DNA of 64,000 nucleotides from NCBI GenBank assembly GCA_034659015.1, contig JAYEGL010000012.1:1-64000 (forward strand). Reading direction: 5' to 3'. Every line of letters begins with the position of its first letter. The first letter of the stretch is position 1. The translations under genes were made by a program, and so were the position numbers. Below are positions 1 to 9,983 of the stretch, piece by piece. The stretch is from Maricaulis sp034659015. GTDB lineage: Bacteria; Pseudomonadota; Alphaproteobacteria; Caulobacterales; Maricaulaceae. The notes under the pieces were generated by a model that was not told where the DNA came from, made no database searches, and saw nothing but the letters and a program-made list of their open reading frames with translations.

Positions 1-51
1 TTCGATGATAGACCATTCGAAGTCGGTCAACTCGTAGCGGCGACGGCCCAT
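1..51 (-). CDS. IS5-family transposase, N-terminal fragment cut by window edge
   Basis: Only the first 17 codons lie in the window, reading MGRRRYELTDFEWSIIE. This matches the start of IS5-family (IS427-like) DDE transposases, where an RYxLTDxEW stretch opens the protein. A strong GAGGAG ribosome site lies just upstream on the minus strand at about 56-63. The DDE catalytic residues would be beyond base 1, so intactness cannot be judged. Confidence 0.75.
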   Translation of the reverse strand, partial: MGRRRYELTDFEWSIIE

Positions 52-123
52 GATCCATATCCTCCTCAAGGACTTTGAATCAGGCTTCGACCAAAAACGG
101 AATCCCGTTTATGAGTTTATGAC
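1..123 (-). mobile_element. End of an IS5-family (IS427-group-like) insertion sequence
   Basis: The transposase start is preceded by about 70 non-coding bases that run directly into the cca stop codon. The outer end on the minus strand reads GTCATAAACTCATAAACGGG and would be the terminal inverted repeat. It abuts a CTAG tetranucleotide (124-127), a target duplication used by IS427-group elements. The other end lies outside the window, so the repeat and duplication cannot be confirmed. Confidence 0.6.
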
Positions 124-1365
124 CTAGTGCTGCTTCAGCCGCGCGATCAGCTCTTCCTTGGTCGGCTCGAAGCGTTCGGCGATCCAGTGCGCCTTCAGCT
201 CGTCCAGCGCGTCGCCCAGCATCGGGCCCGGCTCGTAGCCCAGCAGGATGAGGTCGCCGCCGGTCACCGGAAAGTCCGGCTGTTCCCATTCGCGGGCGAA
301 TTTGGCGAGCAGTGTCCAGTCGCGCGGCGGCGGGGCCACCTCGCCGGCCGCCTGCAGGCGGGCCTGGTCCTCGAACGCCTGCGCCCCCAGCGCCATGATC
401 GCACGCTCGGCGGCGGCCATGTCGGAAAACGCCTCGGTGACATCTTCGCGGGCCGACGGATCCACCGCCCCCTTGAGGCGGCGCGTCTCGGCGTTCGACA
501 TTTTCAGCTTGGCTGCCATGGTGCTGATCCTTTCCGGTCCGCCATCGGCAAGCGCCGCGAACCTCAGAAGCGAATCGGGCGCTAGACCATATTGTATATC
601 CTGATCAACAATACCGCCGAGGACTCTTAAGGATCCGTTCACTCCAAGGATCAAATCCAGAATTCCGGCCTCCGCCATATGGCCGATCACCCGCCGGGGA
701 TCGCGTGCAGCCAGCAATTTCTTGAGTTCGGCCCAGATCCGCTCGGCTGATAATTTATGCAATCCGTCCTTGAGCTTGGCCGCCGCCGCCAACCCGTCCG
801 GGTCCGGATCGCCGCCGCCATACCAGGCTTCGAACCGGAACAGGCGGAGTATGCGCAGATAGTCCTCGCGGATCCGGCTCTCCGGATTTCCGACGAAGAC
901 GAAGCGCCGGTTTTCCACATCTTTCAGCCCGCCGGTCGGGTCCATGATCGCCCCGCCGGCATCGGCATAGAGGGCGTTCAGCCGGAAATCACGGCGCCGG
1001 GCATCCTCGGCCCAGTCCTGCGTGAAGGTGACCACGGCCCGGCGGCCGTCGGTCGACACGTCACGCCGCAGCGTCGTCACCTCGAAGGGCCGGCGATTGC
1101 AGATCACGGTGATCGTGCCGTGCGCCTTGCCCGTGGGCACGGCCTTGAGACCGGCCGCCTTCGCCGCGGCGATCGTCTCGTCCGGCGTCAGCTGCGTGGC
1201 GATGTCGATATCCTTCACCGGCTCGCCGAGCAGCGCGTTGCGCACACAGCCGCCGACGAAACGGCTGCCGCCGGGACGGGCGGCATCGAGCGCCGCCATC
1301 ACGGTCACGGTTTCCGGCGCCCGCATCCAGGCATGCCGGGCGGGATCGAGACGGGGCATGCTCAT
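124..1365 (-). CDS. cca: CCA tRNA nucleotidyltransferase / poly(A) polymerase family protein
   Basis: Cytosolic nucleotidyltransferase that adds or repairs the 3'-CCA of tRNAs; some relatives polyadenylate RNA. The 413-residue protein has the class II pol-beta head: GGCVRN at 38-43, catalytic carboxylates in DIDIAT (52-57), and further on the RRDF.LNALY motif followed by the RIREDYLRILR RNA-binding motif. The length is normal for the alphaproteobacterial type, which lacks an HD domain. Its start overlaps the preceding DUF6111 gene by four bases (ATGA), so the two are probably translationally coupled. The TAG stop is part of the CTAG that borders the IS end, so the insertion left the protein intact but replaced its 3' flank and any native terminator. 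Confidence 0.93.
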   Translation of the reverse strand: MSMPRLDPARHAWMRAPETVTVMAALDAARPGGSRFVGGCVRNALLGEPVKDIDIATQLTPDETIAAAKAAGLKAVPTGKAHGTITVICNRRPFEVTTLRRDVSTDGRRAVVTFTQDWAEDARRRDFRLNALYADAGGAIMDPTGGLKDVENRRFVFVGNPESRIREDYLRILRLFRFEAWYGGGDPDPDGLAAAAKLKDGLHKLSAERIWAELKKLLAARDPRRVIGHMAEAGILDLILGVNGSLRVLGGIVDQDIQYGLAPDSLLRFAALADGGPERISTMAAKLKMSNAETRRLKGAVDPSAREDVTEAFSDMAAAERAIMALGAQAFEDQARLQAAGEVAPPPRDWTLLAKFAREWEQPDFPVTGGDLILLGYEPGPMLGDALDELKAHWIAERFEPTKEELIARLKQH

Positions 1366-1670
1366 TGCGGCGTGTCTTCGCCGCCGCCCTCGTCGTCCGC
1401 CTCCTCGGCCGGCACGAAATGGCCGGGCACGACCTCGCCGTCGACGACGCGCGGCGGCACATACCGGTCGCCCTCACGCCCGCCGCCGGCCGCATCGATC
1501 ATGACCAGCACGATCATCATCACGATGGCGAAGACCGCACCGGCCAGGGCGAGCTTGAGCGCCGGCGTGGCGGTCAGCTTCACCTCGGACCGGGTCTGCC
1601 ACCGCCAGATGAAAAACAGCAGGAAAGGCAGGAGAAAGGAGGCAATCTGGATGAGTGTGATGCGGATCAT
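1362..1670 (-). CDS. DUF6111 family small membrane protein
   Basis: A 102-residue protein with two predicted membrane segments (about 5-23 and 38-59) and an acidic, proline-rich C-terminal tail. The N-terminus, with a hydrophobic run ending in FLLPFLLFFIWRW, fits the DUF6111 family of alphaproteobacteria, which has no known function. It lies between the CoA pyrophosphatase gene (three-base gap) and cca (four-base overlap) in a compact operon. Membrane location is inferred; nothing shows a catalytic role. Confidence 0.75.
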   Translation of the reverse strand: MIRITLIQIASFLLPFLLFFIWRWQTRSEVKLTATPALKLALAGAVFAIVMMIVLVMIDAAGGGREGDRYVPPRVVDGEVVPGHFVPAEEADDEGGGEDTPQ

Positions 1671-1673
1671 GGG

Positions 1674-2300
1674 TTATCCATACAGCCTGTCGTGCAGGGA
1701 TTTCAGCATGCCCGCCGTCGCCCCCCAGATATAGCGCCCCTCCCAGGGCATGGCATAGAAATGCCGGCGTTGCCCCTGCCATTCACGGGAATGGCGCTGG
1801 TGATTGGCCGGATCCATCAGGAAGTCGAAGGGCGCCTCGAAGACGTCGGCCACCTCCCCCGGATCGGGCCGCAGGGTATAGCCCGGACGCAGCACGCCGA
1901 CAAACGGGGTGACGTGAAAGCCGGTCACGGTCTCGTAGCCGTCGAACCGGCCCAGCAGCTCGACATGGCCAGCGCCGATACCGACCTCCTCCTCCAGCTC
2001 GCGCACGGCGGCCCGGGCGGCACTCTCGTCCGCGGGATCGACCCGTCCGCCGGGAAAGGCAACCTGTCCGGCATGGCGGGCCAGGTGGGGCGCACGCTCG
2101 GTGAGCAGCAGCCGCGGCGGGCCGTCATGGATGATCAGCGGTGCCAGGACTGCCGCATCGCGCAGGGCCGTGGTCGCGGTCTCGCGCAGGACCGGCGCAC
2201 CATTGAGGTCGCCATCGCCAAAGCGCGGCGCCGTGACGGGCGCATCCACCGGGTCCAGCCTGTCGCGCAGCCGCGCCAACAGGCGCTCAGCGCTCTCCAT
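1674..2300 (-). CDS. CoA pyrophosphatase (NUDIX hydrolase)
   Basis: Predicted to cleave coenzyme A and acyl-CoAs to phosphopantetheine and 3',5'-ADP. The 208-residue protein carries the family-specific motif LLLTERAPHL..HAGQVAFPGG, typical of CoA-type NUDIX enzymes (NudL/PCD1). It is followed directly by the NUDIX box with RELEEEVGI supplying the metal-binding glutamates. The gene starts inside the end of the DUF1285 gene (14-base overlap) and is followed by the DUF6111 gene, so the set is one transcript. Substrate is inferred from family motifs. Confidence 0.9.
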   Translation of the reverse strand: MESAERLLARLRDRLDPVDAPVTAPRFGDGDLNGAPVLRETATTALRDAAVLAPLIIHDGPPRLLLTERAPHLARHAGQVAFPGGRVDPADESAARAAVRELEEEVGIGAGHVELLGRFDGYETVTGFHVTPFVGVLRPGYTLRPDPGEVADVFEAPFDFLMDPANHQRHSREWQGQRRHFYAMPWEGRYIWGATAGMLKSLHDRLYG

Positions 2301-2862
2301 CGCCCGCCCCCAGCGGATAGAATTCGCCGCCGCTCCACACGCCCATCACCCCGTCACGCTCGACCGCTGCCTCGGCGAGTTCGTAGAAGACCGGCCGCGA
2401 CATCAGCGCATCCAGCCGGCCGCGCACCCGCACCAGCGGCGTCGGCTCACCGGTCTCCGGATCGACATGCACGGTGATGGGATGCTCCGGCCCCGCCTCG
2501 GCCAGATCGCCCACATTGGTCGTGAAAACCAGCGACTGCGCCTCGCCTTCGCCGACAATATCGACCCGCGTCGCGATGAAGGGGGCGACCTCCACCTCGA
2601 TGGCAATCTGTTCGACCGGCGTCACGAGGTAGTGAATGCCATCGTCATCTTTCCGCAAGATCGTGGAAAACAGCCTTACAAGACGGTCACGTGTAATGCG
2701 CGTGCCTTCATGCCACCAAGAGCCGTCACGCTTGATGACCATGTCCATCTCGCCGCAATACTCGGGATGCCACGTCTCGACCGGCGGCAGCCCCTCGCCC
2801 GCCTCGCGGGCGGCATCGAGGAGCGACTGCATCGGATCGCGGGTGTTCGGCGTGGAGGGCAT
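2287..2862 (-). CDS. DUF1285 domain protein
   Basis: A 191-residue soluble protein of the DUF1285 family, recognised by PPVETWHPEYCGEMDM near the N-terminus and by RLVRLFSTILRKDDD and YLVTPVEQ further in. The function of the family is not established. The ATG at 2862 is chosen because an AAGGTG-type ribosome site precedes it; an in-frame ATG further upstream lacks one. It is the first gene of the operon running to cca and is divergent from the MoxR gene, with 86 bases between them for both promoters. Confidence 0.85.
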   Translation of the reverse strand: MPSTPNTRDPMQSLLDAAREAGEGLPPVETWHPEYCGEMDMVIKRDGSWWHEGTRITRDRLVRLFSTILRKDDDGIHYLVTPVEQIAIEVEVAPFIATRVDIVGEGEAQSLVFTTNVGDLAEAGPEHPITVHVDPETGEPTPLVRVRGRLDALMSRPVFYELAEAAVERDGVMGVWSGGEFYPLGAGDGER

Positions 2863-2948
2863 GGACACCTTTCGTGCGCAACGCCATGCTCTTGGCAAGA
2901 GCTGAATGGCCTATGGATCGTGTCTGTATCGCAAAGGAATGTAGGACG

Positions 2949-3947
<999 letters not shown>

Positions 3948-3950
3948 TTG

Positions 3951-4847
3951 ATGGCCCAGGGCGCAGACCGTCATAGCGAGCGCCGCGTCGTCGCCCTGCG
4001 TCATGAGGGCGAGGATGCCGCCGCGCGCCTGCCGGCCCTCCTGGCCGAGGCCGATCGCATCGCCGCGACGGTCGCCCAGGGCGTGCACGGCCGCCGCCGT
4101 TCAGGCATCGGCGAGACTTTCTGGCAATACCGCCACCACCGCCCGGAAGACGGCCGCGCCGCCGTCGACTGGCGGCAATCGGCCAAGTCCGACCAGCTCT
4201 TCGTGCGCCAGAACGAGTGGGAAGCCGCCAACACGGTCTCGCTGTGGCGCGACGGCTCGGCCTCGATGCAGTTCAGCTCGAACCGCAACCTGCCGAGCAA
4301 GGCCGACCGGGCCGCGGTTTGCCTGATCGCCGTCGCGGCCCTGCTGACACAGGGCGGGGAACGCGTCTCCGTACTGGGCGAATCGGCCATCGCGCGCACC
4401 GGCGCGCTGGGCCTGGAACGCGTCTCGCGCCGCCTCATCCTGGGGCCCGGCGCCGAGCAGTCCGTGGAAGCCCCGCACATCTCCCGCTTCAGCCGCATCG
4501 TGCTGGCCAGCGATTTCCTCGATCCGCCGGAAACCTGGGCTGCACGCCTGTCGCGTTTCGCGGCCCAGGAAGCCAATGGCGTCCTGCTGCGCATCGTCGA
4601 TCCGGCCGAGGAAGACTTCCCCTATGCCGGACGCACGCGTTTCGAGGCGCCGGGCGGCGGTGAGAGCCTGCTCTTCGGGCGTGCCGAAGAGGCCCGCACG
4701 GCCTACCGCCAGCGCTGGGTCGAGCATTCCGACCGGCTCGCCGCCATGGCGCGGCAGTTCGGCTGGACACTGATCACCCACCGCACCGACCGGCCGGCCA
4801 CCAGCGCCGTGCTGTCCTTGTTCAAGACACTGGCACGAGACGTCTGA
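3951..4847 (+). CDS. DUF58 domain protein, MoxR partner
   Basis: A soluble 298-residue DUF58 protein. The domain core is visible as GETFWQYRHHRPEDGRAAVDWR (a slightly longer run, at about 50-71) followed by LWRDGSASM, a vWA-like metal-site relic. DUF58 proteins are usually co-encoded with MoxR. The gene begins three bases after the MoxR stop; a TTG directly before the ATG could also serve as start. It ends five bases before the BatA-like gene, so the cluster is a single operon. Target unknown. Confidence 0.88.
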   Translation: MAQGADRHSERRVVALRHEGEDAAARLPALLAEADRIAATVAQGVHGRRRSGIGETFWQYRHHRPEDGRAAVDWRQSAKSDQLFVRQNEWEAANTVSLWRDGSASMQFSSNRNLPSKADRAAVCLIAVAALLTQGGERVSVLGESAIARTGALGLERVSRRLILGPGAEQSVEAPHISRFSRIVLASDFLDPPETWAARLSRFAAQEANGVLLRIVDPAEEDFPYAGRTRFEAPGGGESLLFGRAEEARTAYRQRWVEHSDRLAAMARQFGWTLITHRTDRPATSAVLSLFKTLARDV

Positions 4848-4852
4848 CCCTG

Positions 4853-7576
4853 ATGTTCGCCCTCGGCCCCCTCTCCTTCGCCGCGCCCCTCGCGCTGGCC
4901 GGCCTTCTGGCCCTTCCGGCCCTCTGGTTCCTGCTGCGCGCAACCCCGCCGGCGCCGCGCCGCGCCGTCTTTCCGCCGCTGCGCCTGCTGCTCAACGCAC
5001 CCGACGACAGCGAGACGCCGCAGCATGCGCCCTGGTGGCTGATCCTGTTCCGCCTGCTGATCGCCGCCCTGGTGATCATCGCCCTAGCGCGCCCGGTCTG
5101 GACACCGCCCGCGGTGGAGACCGAGACGCGCCCGGCACTCGTGGTTATCGACAATGGCTGGAGTTCCGCCGCCGCCTGGGACGATATGCAGCGCGAAGCG
5201 GAACGCCTGATCGGCCAGGCCGATCGGGATGGCCGCGCCATCGCCATCCTCGGCACGGCCCCGACCGGCAATGCGGACCAGCCCCTGCGACTGGGCAATG
5301 CCGACGCCGCGCGGCGCCGGCTCGACATGATCTCGCCCCAGCCCTGGCCGGTCGACCGGGAGGCTGCCGCGGCACGCATCCGCGCTGCCGCCGGCAATGA
5401 CCAGCTCGGCGGACCGCTGGCCGTGACCTGGCTGAGCGACGGGCTGGACTCCGACGATGCACAAGACCTGGCCCGCGCCCTCGCGGATCTCGGTTCGCTG
5501 CGCGTGCTGGAACCGGACAGCGGCCGCGCCGCGCTGGGCCTCGCCCCGCCGGAAACCGCGCCGGACGGGCTGGCGGTCGAGGTCCGCCGCGCCGCCACCG
5601 ACCTGCCACGGACGGCGAGCGTGACCGCGCTGGGCGCCGACGGCCGGGCCCTGGCGCGCCGCGACGTCACCTTCGAACCGGGTTCGGGCACCGCCACGGC
5701 CACGCTTTCCCTGCCGCTGGATCTGCGCAACCGGATCGCCAGCCTGCGCCTGGATGGTACGGCCTCGGCCGGCTCCGTGCGGCTGCTGGGCGATACCTGG
5801 CAACGCCCGCGCGTCGGCCTGATCGAGCTGACCTCGGATGAAGGCCAGCCGCTGCTCTCCGACCTGCACTATATCCGCAGCGCCCTGGCGCCGCGGGCCG
5901 AGCTGATCGCCGGCACGCTGGACGAGCTTCTGGAGGCCGAGCCGGCCATCCTGGTGATGACCGACGCCGCGCGCAGCGACGATCCGCGCATCGCGGACTT
6001 CATCGACAATGGCGGCGTGCTGATCCGTTTCGCCGGGCCGCGCCTGGCCGCGCGCAGCGACGATCTCCTGCCGGTGGACCTGCGCCAGGGCGGACGCCTG
6101 TTCGGCGGGGCGCTGAACTGGGAAGAACCCCAGCCGCTGGCGCGCTTCCCGGATAACTCTCCCTTCGCCGGCCTGCCCGTCGACACGACGGCGACGGTCG
6201 ACCGTCAGGTGCTCGCCCAGCCCGGCTCGGCCACGCCGGACCGTGTCTGGGCGCGGCTGGAAGACGGCACGCCGCTGGTCACAGCCCAGCGCCGGGCGCG
6301 CGGCTGGATCGTGCTGTTTCACGTCACCGCCAGTCCGGAATGGTCCGATCTGCCGCTGACCGGGCTCTTCCCGCGCATGCTGCAACGCCTGATGGGGCTG
6401 GCCGGCGGCGGTGCGGCGAGCTCGCCCTCCCAGGGTGCCTGGGTGCTCGACCGCGCGCTGGACGCTGACGGCCAGCTGGCGAGCGCACCGGCCACGGCCC
6501 GGCCAATCCCGGCTGCCGCCTTCGAGACCGCCCGGCCCGGCCCGGCTTCGCCTGCAGGGCTCTACCGGCTCGGTCCCGCCTCGGCGGCGCTCAACGTGAT
6601 CGGCCCGCAAACCCGCATGGCCCCGCTGCCGCGCACCCTGCCCGGCGCGACCTTCGCCGGCCTGGACGGACCGCGCGCCACGCATTTCGATGCGCCGCTG
6701 CTGGCGGCCGCCCTGGTCCTGCTCGCGCTGGACATCCTGATCGCGCTCGCCCTGGCCGGCCGGCTGCCCTTCCTGCGCCTCGGCGGCGCAGCAACGGCGG
6801 CACTGATGGCCCTCGCCATCCTGCCCGGCGCACCACGCGCGGAGGCCCAGGAGAGCGACGCGGACAGTTTCGCGATGGAGGCTGCGCTCAATCTGCGCTT
6901 TGCCTATATCCGCACCGGCGATGCCCAGGTCGATGCGCGCAGCGAGGCGGGCCTCACAGGACTGAGCCGCGAGATCACCCGGCGCAGCGCGATGGAGCCG
7001 GAGCCGCCCATGGCGATCGATGTCGACAGCGATCCCCTGCTCTTCTTCCCGATGATCTACTGGCCGGTCTTGAACGATGCCCGGCCGCTCGCTCCGGAGA
7101 CCGCCGAAAAGGTCAGCACCTACCTGCAGTCCGGCGGGCTGATCCTGTTCGATACGCGCGACGCCGACGTGGCCGCCCTGCGCGCCGGCACGCCGCATCC
7201 CGGCCTGGTCACGATCCTGGAAAGCATCGACGTGCCGCCCCTCGCCCAGATCCCGCCGGATCATGTACTCACGCGCACCTTCTATCTGCTGCAGGAATTT
7301 CCGGGCCGCTTTTCCGGCAGCCCGGTCTGGGTGGAGGCCAATCCGGACGGCGCCTCGCGCGACGGCACGTCCGGCGTGATCATCGGCGCCCATGACTGGG
7401 CCTCGGCCTGGGCCCAGAACGAAAGCGGCCGGGCCCTGGCGCCCGTGGAAGGCGGCGAACGCCAGCGCGAGATGGCGATCCGCTTCGGCGTCAATGTGGG
7501 CATGTACGCGCTGACCGGGAACTACAAGGCGGATCAGGTCCATGTGCCGGAAATCCTCGAGAGGCTCGGCCAATGA
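4853..7576 (+). CDS. BatA N-terminal / DUF4159 membrane protein
   Basis: A 907-residue inner-membrane protein. It opens with a BatA-type (aerotolerance regulator N-terminal) hairpin of two membrane segments (about 8-27 and 61-80), followed by a large alpha/beta region and a further hydrophobic segment near 620-640. The last ~230 residues form a DUF4159 domain, recognised by LNLRFAYIRTGD, LFFPMIYWPV and GGLILFDTRDAD, which resembles a glutamine-amidotransferase fold. This fusion is characteristic of alphaproteobacterial MoxR clusters. It overlaps the next gene by ATGA, implying coupled translation and probably a shared complex. Molecular function unknown. Confidence 0.85.
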   Translation: MFALGPLSFAAPLALAGLLALPALWFLLRATPPAPRRAVFPPLRLLLNAPDDSETPQHAPWWLILFRLLIAALVIIALARPVWTPPAVETETRPALVVIDNGWSSAAAWDDMQREAERLIGQADRDGRAIAILGTAPTGNADQPLRLGNADAARRRLDMISPQPWPVDREAAAARIRAAAGNDQLGGPLAVTWLSDGLDSDDAQDLARALADLGSLRVLEPDSGRAALGLAPPETAPDGLAVEVRRAATDLPRTASVTALGADGRALARRDVTFEPGSGTATATLSLPLDLRNRIASLRLDGTASAGSVRLLGDTWQRPRVGLIELTSDEGQPLLSDLHYIRSALAPRAELIAGTLDELLEAEPAILVMTDAARSDDPRIADFIDNGGVLIRFAGPRLAARSDDLLPVDLRQGGRLFGGALNWEEPQPLARFPDNSPFAGLPVDTTATVDRQVLAQPGSATPDRVWARLEDGTPLVTAQRRARGWIVLFHVTASPEWSDLPLTGLFPRMLQRLMGLAGGGAASSPSQGAWVLDRALDADGQLASAPATARPIPAAAFETARPGPASPAGLYRLGPASAALNVIGPQTRMAPLPRTLPGATFAGLDGPRATHFDAPLLAAALVLLALDILIALALAGRLPFLRLGGAATAALMALAILPGAPRAEAQESDADSFAMEAALNLRFAYIRTGDAQVDARSEAGLTGLSREITRRSAMEPEPPMAIDVDSDPLLFFPMIYWPVLNDARPLAPETAEKVSTYLQSGGLILFDTRDADVAALRAGTPHPGLVTILESIDVPPLAQIPPDHVLTRTFYLLQEFPGRFSGSPVWVEANPDGASRDGTSGVIIGAHDWASAWAQNESGRALAPVEGGERQREMAIRFGVNVGMYALTGNYKADQVHVPEILERLGQ

Positions 7577-9633
7577 ACGCCACCGTCACCGCGCTCGACT
7601 TTGCCCCGCTCCTGCCCTGGCCGGCGATTGCTGCGCTGACGGGCCTGGCTCTCGCAGCCACGCTGGCCGGCGGTGCGATGCGCCTGTCCGGCTGGACCTG
7701 GCGGTCGCTGGCCATCCTCGGCATCGCACTGGTGCTGGCCAATCCCTCCCTGGTGGAAGAAGAGCGCGATCCGCTGGCCGATGTCGCCGTGCTGGTGACC
7801 GACAGTTCCGCCAGCATGGATATCGGCGGCCGCCGCAAAGCCTCCGACGCCATGGTCGAAGCCTTGCGCAACGAGGCGGAGAACGACCCACTGCTTGACC
7901 TTGTCGAGGTAGAAGCCGGGGAAAGCGCTGACGGAACCATGCTGTTCGACGGCGTCAACGCGGCCCTCGCCAGCGCCCCGCCCGACCGCATCGCCGGCGT
8001 CGTCCTGGTCAGCGACGGCCAGGTCCACGACGCGCCCTCCAGCCCCGATGCGCTGAATGTCGACGCGCCGATCCACCATGTCATGCCCGGCGACCGGGAG
8101 GCCGGCGACCGGCGCCTGGTGATCGAGGAGGCCCCGCGCTACGGCATTGTCGGCCAGACCGTGCAATTCATGATCCGCGTCGAGGACGATGCCATGCAGG
8201 GCACGGCCTCGGTCGCCTTCCGCTTCGAGGGCGGCGATCCGCAGACCTTCGCCATCCCGATCGGCCGTTCCACCCGGGTGGAAGTGCCCGTCGAACGGCG
8301 CGGCCAGAACGTCATCGAGGCCGAGGTCGAGGCGGGTCCGGAAGAGCTCTCCCTGATCAACAACCGCGCCGCGGTCTCGGTGAACGGCGTGCGCGACCGG
8401 CTGCGCGTGCTGCTGGTCACGGGCGAGCCGCACAATGGCGCGCGCGCCTGGCGCGACCTGCTGAAATCCGACCCGTCAGTCGACCTGGTCCACTTCACCA
8501 TCCTGCGCCCGCCGGACCGGCGCGACGCCACGCCGGTAGACGAGCTGGCCCTGATCGGCTTTCCGGTGCAGGAGCTGTTCGTGGAGCGGCTGAGCGAGTT
8601 CGACCTGGTGATCTTCGACCGCTATCGCCGGCGCAATATCATGCCGCCGCTCTATTTCGACTATATCGCGCGCTATGTGGACAATGGCGGCGCCCTGCTG
8701 GTGACCGCCGGCCCGCCCTTCGCCGGCGCTCCGAGCCTTTACCGCACACCCCTGGCGGCCGTGCTGCCGGTGCGTCCCACGGGCTATATCACCGATGGCG
8801 GCTTCACGCCGGAGACCACGGAGACCGGCCTGCGCCACCCTGTCACCTCCGGGCTGGACGGCGGCGGGGAGAGCCCGCAATGGGGGCGCTGGCTGCGCCA
8901 TATCCACGGCACGGCGCTGGGCGGCGAGACGCTGCTGGAAACCCCGGACGGGCATCCCCTCCTGGTACTGCAGCGCTCCGGCGAAGGCCGCGCCGCCATC
9001 GTGATGAGCGACCAGACCTGGCTGTGGGCGCGCGGTTTCGAGGGCGGCGGCCCCTATGCGGAAATGTTCCGCCGCGTCGCCCACTGGCTGATGCGCGAAC
9101 CCGAGCTCGACGAGGAGCGCCTGACCGCCTACGCCACCGACGGCGAACTGCACGCCGACCGCGTCACCCTGGCCGACGAGGCGCCGCCGCTGGAGGTCAC
9201 CTGGCCGGACGGGCGCGAGGAGACCCTCTCCATGGAGGAGATCGAGCAGGGCCGCTTTACCGCATCTGCACCGGCGGAGGGCTCCGGCCTGGTCCGCCTG
9301 CGCTCCGGCGAGCTGACCACGGTGGCCGCACTGGGACCGATCAATCCGGTCGAATACGCCGATCTGCGACCGACGGGCGACGTGCTGGAGCCTTTCGTCG
9401 AGGCCAATGGCGGCGGACGCTATGCGATCGGCGACGGTGCCGGCGCCGACCTGCCGGCGCTGCGGCGCACGCGGGCCGGGGCCGACCAGGCCGGCCGTAC
9501 CTGGCTGGGTCTGACCCGCAACGAGCGCTATGTCGTCCAGGCCTCGACGCGCACTCCGCTGCTGCCGGGCCTGCTGGCCGTTCTGGTGCTGGCCGCCTTC
9601 CTCGGCATGGGCTGGTGGCGCGAAGGGCGCTGA
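7573..9633 (+). CDS. Membrane protein with vWA-like MIDAS motif, MoxR cluster
   Basis: A 686-residue protein with two N-terminal membrane segments (about 10-32 and 42-58), a von Willebrand A-like region whose VTDSSASM (near 76-83) gives the DxSxS metal-site motif, then a long region with amidotransferase-like stretches (NGGALLVTAGPPF, LLVLQRSGEGRAAIVMSDQ). It ends in a membrane segment near 665-680 and a basic tail. It is the last gene of the MoxR operon and starts inside its upstream neighbour's stop. The arrangement suggests a membrane complex acted on by the ATPase; the substrate is unknown. Confidence 0.82.
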   Translation: MNATVTALDFAPLLPWPAIAALTGLALAATLAGGAMRLSGWTWRSLAILGIALVLANPSLVEEERDPLADVAVLVTDSSASMDIGGRRKASDAMVEALRNEAENDPLLDLVEVEAGESADGTMLFDGVNAALASAPPDRIAGVVLVSDGQVHDAPSSPDALNVDAPIHHVMPGDREAGDRRLVIEEAPRYGIVGQTVQFMIRVEDDAMQGTASVAFRFEGGDPQTFAIPIGRSTRVEVPVERRGQNVIEAEVEAGPEELSLINNRAAVSVNGVRDRLRVLLVTGEPHNGARAWRDLLKSDPSVDLVHFTILRPPDRRDATPVDELALIGFPVQELFVERLSEFDLVIFDRYRRRNIMPPLYFDYIARYVDNGGALLVTAGPPFAGAPSLYRTPLAAVLPVRPTGYITDGGFTPETTETGLRHPVTSGLDGGGESPQWGRWLRHIHGTALGGETLLETPDGHPLLVLQRSGEGRAAIVMSDQTWLWARGFEGGGPYAEMFRRVAHWLMREPELDEERLTAYATDGELHADRVTLADEAPPLEVTWPDGREETLSMEEIEQGRFTASAPAEGSGLVRLRSGELTTVAALGPINPVEYADLRPTGDVLEPFVEANGGGRYAIGDGAGADLPALRRTRAGADQAGRTWLGLTRNERYVVQASTRTPLLPGLLAVLVLAAFLGMGWWREGR

Positions 9634-9700
9634 GGCACTTCTTCATCTTGTGGAAACCATGCCGGTGCGAGGACAGGTTACCGCAACCGGAGACGCCATC

Positions 9701-9886
9701 ATGCGCCGTGCCCGCAATCTTCTCGTCCTGCTCGGCCTGAGCCCGCTTCTCTCCGGCTGCCTGATGATCGCCGCCGACATGGCGATCGGCACGGTCGGCA
9801 CCGCCGTCGGTGCCGCCGGCACCGTGGGCGGCGCGGCCGTCGACGTGGTCATCCCCGGCGGCGGTGACGACGACGAGGACGATTGA
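9701..9886 (+). CDS. Small lipoprotein
   Basis: A 61-residue predicted lipoprotein: a short basic N-terminus, a hydrophobic run, and a lipobox LLSGC with the lipidated cysteine at 20. The mature part is a glycine/alanine/valine repeat-like stretch ending in an acidic GDDDEDD tail. An in-frame ATG at 9659 exists but would bury the signal sequence, so 9701 is preferred. Similar short glycine-rich lipoproteins are common in proteobacteria; no function can be assigned. Confidence 0.65.
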   Translation: MRRARNLLVLLGLSPLLSGCLMIAADMAIGTVGTAVGAAGTVGGAAVDVVIPGGGDDDEDD

Positions 9887-9983
9887 GCCGCCGCGCCACC
9901 TCTCCGAGCTTTCATTTTTGTTGCCCGCCGCGATCTGTTAATCTCGTGTGCGAGGGACACGATGCTCAGATAGGAGGCGCACA

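Noticed and set aside
5084..7573. Very long open frame on the minus strand opposite the BatA-DUF4159 gene
   Set aside because: It lacks domain signatures and is a by-product of high-GC codon bias; the plus-strand protein has recognised domains. The same applies to long frames opposite lpd (20173-22191) and flgE/fliK (39438-42368).
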